Source of the DNA: Solimicrobium sp043758755
GTDB taxonomy: Bacteria > Pseudomonadota > Gammaproteobacteria > Burkholderiales > Burkholderiaceae_D
NCBI GenBank assembly: GCA_043758755.1
Contig: JAYVMW010000058.1
Span: 1 to 64,000 of the forward strand
Direction: 5' to 3'
Length of the DNA stretch: 64,000 nucleotides
The notes under the pieces are model-generated. The model searched no databases and was not told the DNA's origin. It saw nothing but the letters and a program-made list of their open reading frames with translations. This document shows positions 60,101 through 64,000 of the stretch, piece by piece; within the stretch, counting starts at the first letter, position 1, and the number at the start of each line of letters is the position of its first letter. A program made the position numbers and the translations under genes.

Positions 60101-61813
60101 ATGGACCTGAACAACCAACATGACGAACGACCTGTGCTGCGCGAACGCGGTTTGCACACGGCCGTTATTGTCGCCTGCGCTATCGCTTTCCTCATTCTCA
60201 TTATGTGGGCCAGTGGTGTGGCAGCGAACGACAAAGGCGCCGACACAGCCGCGGTGCCGGCCTGCACCAATGAGGTCATTGCACCTGCGCCGGTCAATGT
60301 GACCATCGGCAAGTCGTCGATGGTGAAGCTGCCCGCGCCGATCGTGCGGCGTACACTGGGCAATGAAGAAATTGTTCAGGCGCGCATGCTCAGCGGCAAT
60401 GTCCTGTATCTGCTCGGTATCGCCACCGGTTCCACCAACATGGTCTTGCAGGACAGGAGTGGCAATTGCACGCTGATGGATGTGGTGGTTGCGATCGACA
60501 CCGGTGCGTTCACGGAAAAATTCAACCAGCTGTTCCCCGATGAAAAGGATGTTCAGATCAGCGCGGCTGGTGACATGTTGGTGTTGTCAGGTAGTGTTTC
60601 CGACTCGATTCGCGCTGACGCCGTGGTTGCTCTGGCACAGGCCTATCTGCGTCCGGTCAAGCCGCGCATTGCGGGTGCTGCTGGTGGTGCCGTGCCGGTT
60701 GCCCTGGCGGGCAACGTAGCAAGTGATGTCAGTGGTTCAGCAAAGGTACCGGGCATTGTCAATATGCTGTCTGTTGCAGCGCCGCAGCAGGTAATGCTTG
60801 AGGTGAAGGTTGCCGAGGTGTCGAAAACGCTGCTCGACAGTTTCGGCATTGATTTTTCGCGCGCCTTTGTTTCGGCCAACGGTAATTCGATCCAATTCCT
60901 GAGCGGCATCTTTGGCGGTGCAGCTGCGGCGATGGGACAGATCAGCGGCACCGGTCCGGGCGGCGTTCCGCTCAGTTCGGCAGGTGCGGTGGTTGGCGGC
61001 ACGCTGCCCGGTGCCGCCGGCGCCGGTGGTAACGTCACGGTGACTTACGATGCCAATAACCGTCCGGTCTATACCACGACCTACGGTACGGTTCCCGGTC
61101 GCGGCGTTACCTCAATTGGTGTGGACGCCAAGCACAATAATGGTCTTGTCAAAATTCTGGCCGAACCGACCGTGGTCGCGCTCAGCGGTCATGAGGGCAG
61201 TTTTCTGTCCGGCGGCAAAATTTTCATTCCGATCGTGCAGAATGCCAATGGTGCCTCGACCATTACACTGCAGGAAGAGGATTTTGGCGTAGGTTTGCGC
61301 TTTACCCCTACCGTACTCGATCATGGACGCATTAACCTGCGGGTATCGCCAGAGGTGTCGGAATTGTCTTCGCAAGGCGTTTCGGTGACCGCATCGTCGA
61401 CCGGCGGTACGTCAATACTGCCACTCATCACCACCCGGCGCGCCATGACGACGGTACAGCTCTATGACGGACAGAGCTTCATTATCGGCGGGCTGATCAA
61501 GAACAACGTGACTCAAAATATCAACGCCTTCCCCGTGCTGGGCGAATTGCCGATCATCGGTGCACTGTTTCGCAGCGCCGATTTCCAGTCCGACAAATCC
61601 GAACTGGTATTCCTGATTACCCCGCACATTGCCAAGGCTACGCAACCTGATATCGCTTTACCGACGGATCACTTCGTTGAGCCGACCCGTTCCGAACTGT
61701 TTTTGCAAGGCAAAATGGAAGGCGACCACGTCAGGGCGGAAAAATCCAAACCGTCTGACGCCACCCCCATGCCCAAACCAGTAGATCCGTCCGACGGAAT
61801 TGAAATGAAATGA
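60101..61813 (+). CDS. cpaC: Tad secretin CpaC/RcpA
   Basis: A protein of about 570 aa. It has an N-terminal membrane or signal helix, an N0-like domain (GKSSMVKLPAPIVRRTLGNEEIVQARM), a BON-like segment, and the secretin core with VMLEVKVAEVSKTLLDSFGIDF, ILAEPTVVALSGHEGSFLSGG and the closing LPIIGALFRSADFQSDKSELVFLITPHI. It forms the outer-membrane channel of the pilus. The start at 60101 has GGGAG 8 nt upstream. A TTG at 60080 is less likely. A Gly/Ala-rich insertion (about residues 285-325) interrupts the core. Confidence 0.93.
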   Translation: MDLNNQHDERPVLRERGLHTAVIVACAIAFLILIMWASGVAANDKGADTAAVPACTNEVIAPAPVNVTIGKSSMVKLPAPIVRRTLGNEEIVQARMLSGNVLYLLGIATGSTNMVLQDRSGNCTLMDVVVAIDTGAFTEKFNQLFPDEKDVQISAAGDMLVLSGSVSDSIRADAVVALAQAYLRPVKPRIAGAAGGAVPVALAGNVASDVSGSAKVPGIVNMLSVAAPQQVMLEVKVAEVSKTLLDSFGIDFSRAFVSANGNSIQFLSGIFGGAAAAMGQISGTGPGGVPLSSAGAVVGGTLPGAAGAGGNVTVTYDANNRPVYTTTYGTVPGRGVTSIGVDAKHNNGLVKILAEPTVVALSGHEGSFLSGGKIFIPIVQNANGASTITLQEEDFGVGLRFTPTVLDHGRINLRVSPEVSELSSQGVSVTASSTGGTSILPLITTRRAMTTVQLYDGQSFIIGGLIKNNVTQNINAFPVLGELPIIGALFRSADFQSDKSELVFLITPHIAKATQPDIALPTDHFVEPTRSELFLQGKMEGDHVRAEKSKPSDATPMPKPVDPSDGIEMK

Positions 61814-61830
61814 AGCAAAGGAGAATCAAT

Positions 61831-62115
61831 ATGAAAATCATTGCCTTCGTCATCTCCGGCGTGGCTCTCGCCACCTTGACTGGCTGCGTGGCACCGACGC
61901 CCAATCTGGACGCGCACTACGGTGAGGCTCTGACTCAGGGACGCGCGCTTCAGACCCTTGACCCGCAGGCAGGGCTGCGTGCGGCGCCTGCGCCAGTTTT
62001 CGAAGGTGCCGCCGCTCATGCGGTGGTGGAGCGCTATCTCAAGTCGTTTCAGACACCACCGCCGCCTGCGAATGTATTCGCCATCGGTGTTGGCGCCGGT
62101 GGAACTTCACCATGA
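61831..62115 (+). CDS. Small Tad-locus lipoprotein
   Basis: A 94-aa protein with lipobox LTGC (ALATLTGCVAPTPN), so a lipid-anchored outer-membrane protein. The mature part is short and Pro/Ala-rich and has no recognised domain. It occupies the place of the CpaD/RcpB lipoprotein but is much smaller, so it may replace it as secretin pilotin (inference). AAAGGAGA lies 6 nt before the ATG at 61831. The frame is open from 61810. Confidence 0.78.
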   Translation: MKIIAFVISGVALATLTGCVAPTPNLDAHYGEALTQGRALQTLDPQAGLRAAPAPVFEGAAAHAVVERYLKSFQTPPPPANVFAIGVGAGGTSP

Positions 62116-62151
62116 ACGCGACTTTGTTTCGGATTATTCGGGAAACGTGAC

Positions 62152-63321
62152 ATGAAAATTACCATCATCTCGGCCGATCAGGCTCGCATGGAGACGCTCC
62201 GGAAGATGATTATGGAGGGGCGCTCGGGCCGGAGTGTTTCACTGTGCATGGCTGACATTGACGAACTTGGTGCAACGATTGAGCAAGCCAGGTCCGACGT
62301 GCTGATTGTTGACGGGATCATCGAATCAGGGTCTCATATCGGCGTACTCGAAACTGCTCTGGTCAGTCGCCCGGGTTTGGCCTGTGTGCTGGTGTGCAGC
62401 GAGCCATCATCGGACCTGCTCATGGCGGCCATGCGCGCCGGCGTGCGCGATGTCCTGCTTTCGCCGGTCGATGCGGCGGCGCTGGAAGCCTCTCTGGGTC
62501 GGATCGAAACAATACTCGGTGACACCCCGCTGCAGGATAAACCGGGCAAGTTACTCGCGTTTATTCCCTGCAAAGGCGGCAGCGGCGCGACTTTTCTGGC
62601 TGCCAATTTCGCCTATGTCCTGGCCACAGAAGAAAATCAGCGCGTGGCGCTGCTTGATCTGAATTTGAATTTCGGCGATGCCTCGCTGTTCGTATCTGAC
62701 CAGTTGCCACTGATGAACCTGGCTGATCTGACCGGCAATGTTGCGCGTCTCGACGCGTCCCTGCTCGACTCGAGCATGATTCATGTGACACCCAACTTCA
62801 GTATCCTCGCCGCACCGGACAGTATCGAGCGCGCCATTGCGATCCGCCCCGAGCAGGTCGAGACCATTATCAAACTGGCGGTTGCCGAATACGATTTTGT
62901 CATACTGGATGTGAGCCGAAACCTCGGTCCGGTGTCACTGCGTGCCCTTGATCTGGCCGACCGGATCTTTCCTGTGCTGCAATTGACGCTGCCTTTCATT
63001 CGCGATGCCAAGCGTCTGATCGGGGCGATGAAATCGTTGGGTTACAGTGATGAAAAAATTGGTGTCATTGTGAATCGACTCGAACACAGCGACGATATTG
63101 GTATTGCCGACGTTGAGCGCACGCTCGGCAGAAAAATTATGCTCACCGTGCCAAACAGTTTCAAGGCCGTATCGGCTTCCGTAAACCAGGGCGTCCCGAT
63201 TGCACTGCTCGACAAAAAAAATCCGGTCGCGAAGAGCCTGCGGGAGCTCGCCAGGATTTTTTTGCCAGCACCCCAGGTGCGGCAAACCCGCTGGCTGGGT
63301 CAGTTGTTCGGAATGGCATAA
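62152..63321 (+). CDS. cpaE: Tad localisation ATPase-like protein TadZ/CpaE
   Basis: A 389-aa protein with an atypical receiver domain (about 1-125, LIVDGIIESGSHIG; SPVDAAALEASLG) and a MinD/ParA-like domain. The deviant Walker A reads KGGSGATFLAANFA: the second lysine position is Ala, as is usual for TadZ, so ATP use is likely weak. TadZ places the pilus machine at the cell pole or a focus. The C terminus is basic and hydrophobic (RWLGQLFGMA). Confidence 0.92.
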   Translation: MKITIISADQARMETLRKMIMEGRSGRSVSLCMADIDELGATIEQARSDVLIVDGIIESGSHIGVLETALVSRPGLACVLVCSEPSSDLLMAAMRAGVRDVLLSPVDAAALEASLGRIETILGDTPLQDKPGKLLAFIPCKGGSGATFLAANFAYVLATEENQRVALLDLNLNFGDASLFVSDQLPLMNLADLTGNVARLDASLLDSSMIHVTPNFSILAAPDSIERAIAIRPEQVETIIKLAVAEYDFVILDVSRNLGPVSLRALDLADRIFPVLQLTLPFIRDAKRLIGAMKSLGYSDEKIGVIVNRLEHSDDIGIADVERTLGRKIMLTVPNSFKAVSASVNQGVPIALLDKKNPVAKSLRELARIFLPAPQVRQTRWLGQLFGMA

Positions 63322-63352
63322 ACGTATTGCAGAATAGAACAAGGAAACCACC

Positions 63353-64000
63353 ATGTCACTTCGCACCAGACTTGATGATATTGAGCGGGATACCCGCAAC
63401 GCGCCGATCTCGACAACCGATGAGGGCTTTACGGCCAATGAAAGCTATCAGATTCTCAAATCCCGTATACACCTGCGGTTGCTTGATCGCGTCGATCTGT
63501 CGGTCATGGAAACCATGGCACCGGAGCGCCTGCGTGACGAACTGAAAAGCCTGGTCGAACGCCTGCTCAACGAAGAATCACTGGCCATCAATCAGGCCGA
63601 GCGCGCAAGTCTGGTCAGCGATATTCAGCACGAGGTGCTGGGACTGGGGCCGCTTGAGCAGCTGCTGGCCGATCCGACCATATCGGATATTTTGGTCAAC
63701 TCGAGCCGCAGCGTTTATGTGGAACGGTATGGCAAACTCGAAGCGACCAATGTGCGTTTCGAAAACGATGCCCATGTGCTCAAGATCATTGACAAGATCG
63801 TGTCCGGCATTGGCCGGCGCATCGACGAATCCAGTCCGATGGTCGATGCGCGGTTGCCTGACGGCTCGCGCGTCAATGCCATCATCCCGCCGCTGGCAAT
63901 CGACGGGCCGGTACTGTCGATCCGCCGTTTCGCAGTGGTCCCCCTGAAGATGAACGATCTGATCGTAAACAAGACGCTGACCCCGGCCATGGCGACTATC
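63353..64000 (+). CDS. cpaF: Tad pilus motor ATPase TadA/CpaF (partial, runs off the window)
   Basis: The open frame starts at 63353 behind AAGGAAA and continues without a stop to the window end (216 codons). It has the TadA N-terminal helical domain and the start of the GspE-type fold: HEVLGLGPLEQLLADPTISDILVN, then SPMVDARLPDGSRVNAIIPPLAIDGP and LSIRRF. Walker motifs would lie beyond the window. It powers assembly of the Flp pilus. Confidence 0.93.
   Translation, partial: MSLRTRLDDIERDTRNAPISTTDEGFTANESYQILKSRIHLRLLDRVDLSVMETMAPERLRDELKSLVERLLNEESLAINQAERASLVSDIQHEVLGLGPLEQLLADPTISDILVNSSRSVYVERYGKLEATNVRFENDAHVLKIIDKIVSGIGRRIDESSPMVDARLPDGSRVNAIIPPLAIDGPVLSIRRFAVVPLKMNDLIVNKTLTPAMATI

Overview
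The window looks like a chromosomal segment of a betaproteobacterium, most likely Burkholderiales (Oxalobacteraceae-like). The grounds are a complete one-operon ccmABCDEFGHI set, PhaF/PhaP-type phasins, ubiUVT, a Tad pilus locus with a GspE-N/AAA+ partner gene, and mid-GC codon use. No rRNA, tRNA, CRISPR array, complete insertion sequence or prophage was seen. The taxonomic call is an inference from gene content.

Layout. (1) 338-3987: livHMGF branched-chain amino acid ABC transporter without its binding protein, closed by a hairpin. (2) 4.0-5.2 kb: GNAT and SRAP proteins. (3) 5.3-14.7 kb: an electron-transfer island. A leftward CcsA-like gene and a histidine kinase/sigma-54 activator pair face a rightward monohaem cytochrome, decahaem MtrA/DmsE-type cytochrome and MtrB/PioB-type porin, followed by a tetrahaem NapC/CymA-type quinol dehydrogenase. 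The intergenic region at 9206-9847 carries a consensus sigma-54 promoter, a perfect FNR box and two inverted repeats 30 bp apart that look like enhancer sites. (4) 14.8-21.9 kb: the complete cytochrome c maturation operon. (5) 21.9-22.7 kb: a ParE-like toxin with a ParC-like partner. (6) 22.9-25.3 kb: ubiUVT, oxygen-independent ubiquinone synthesis. (7) 25.4-31.1 kb: a diguanylate cyclase, a NarX/NarL-like two-component pair, and an FNR-type regulator lacking the N-terminal cluster cysteines. (8) 31.2-42.6 kb: a small ORF, a triple-BON protein, then a lipid-storage cluster (lipase-like hydrolase, two-domain fatty acyl-CoA reductase, acyl-CoA synthetase, phasin, wax ester synthase/DGAT, second phasin) with a Pal-like lipoprotein. 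(9) 41.8-53.7 kb: a stress and signalling accessory region (erythromycin-esterase-like protein, hemerythrin, Hsp20, nitroreductase, CYTH/CHAD, hybrid-sensor-like kinase) that holds decayed genes (polysaccharide deacetylase, UspA, Lon, GGDEF). (10) 54.1-56.4 kb: a thiolase, a small protein and an SDR. (11) 56.8 kb to the end: a Tad/Flp pilus locus that runs off the window inside tadA/cpaF.

How it fits together. Anaerobic or low-oxygen electron transfer is the main theme: outer-membrane cytochrome conduit, inner-membrane quinol oxidase, haem-attachment machinery and anaerobic quinone synthesis lie within 20 kb. Four perfect TTGAT-N4-ATCAA boxes and several one-off variants precede genes across the window. 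Three of them (nitroreductase, hsp20, decayed uspA) have a -10-like hexamer at an identical 21-bp spacing, which describes a local FNR/ANR-type regulon. The strongest candidate for a little-described system is the dual sigma-54/FNR-controlled decahaem-porin conduit, whose dedicated sensor kinase has a CX4CX2C cysteine insertion beside its phospho-accepting histidine.
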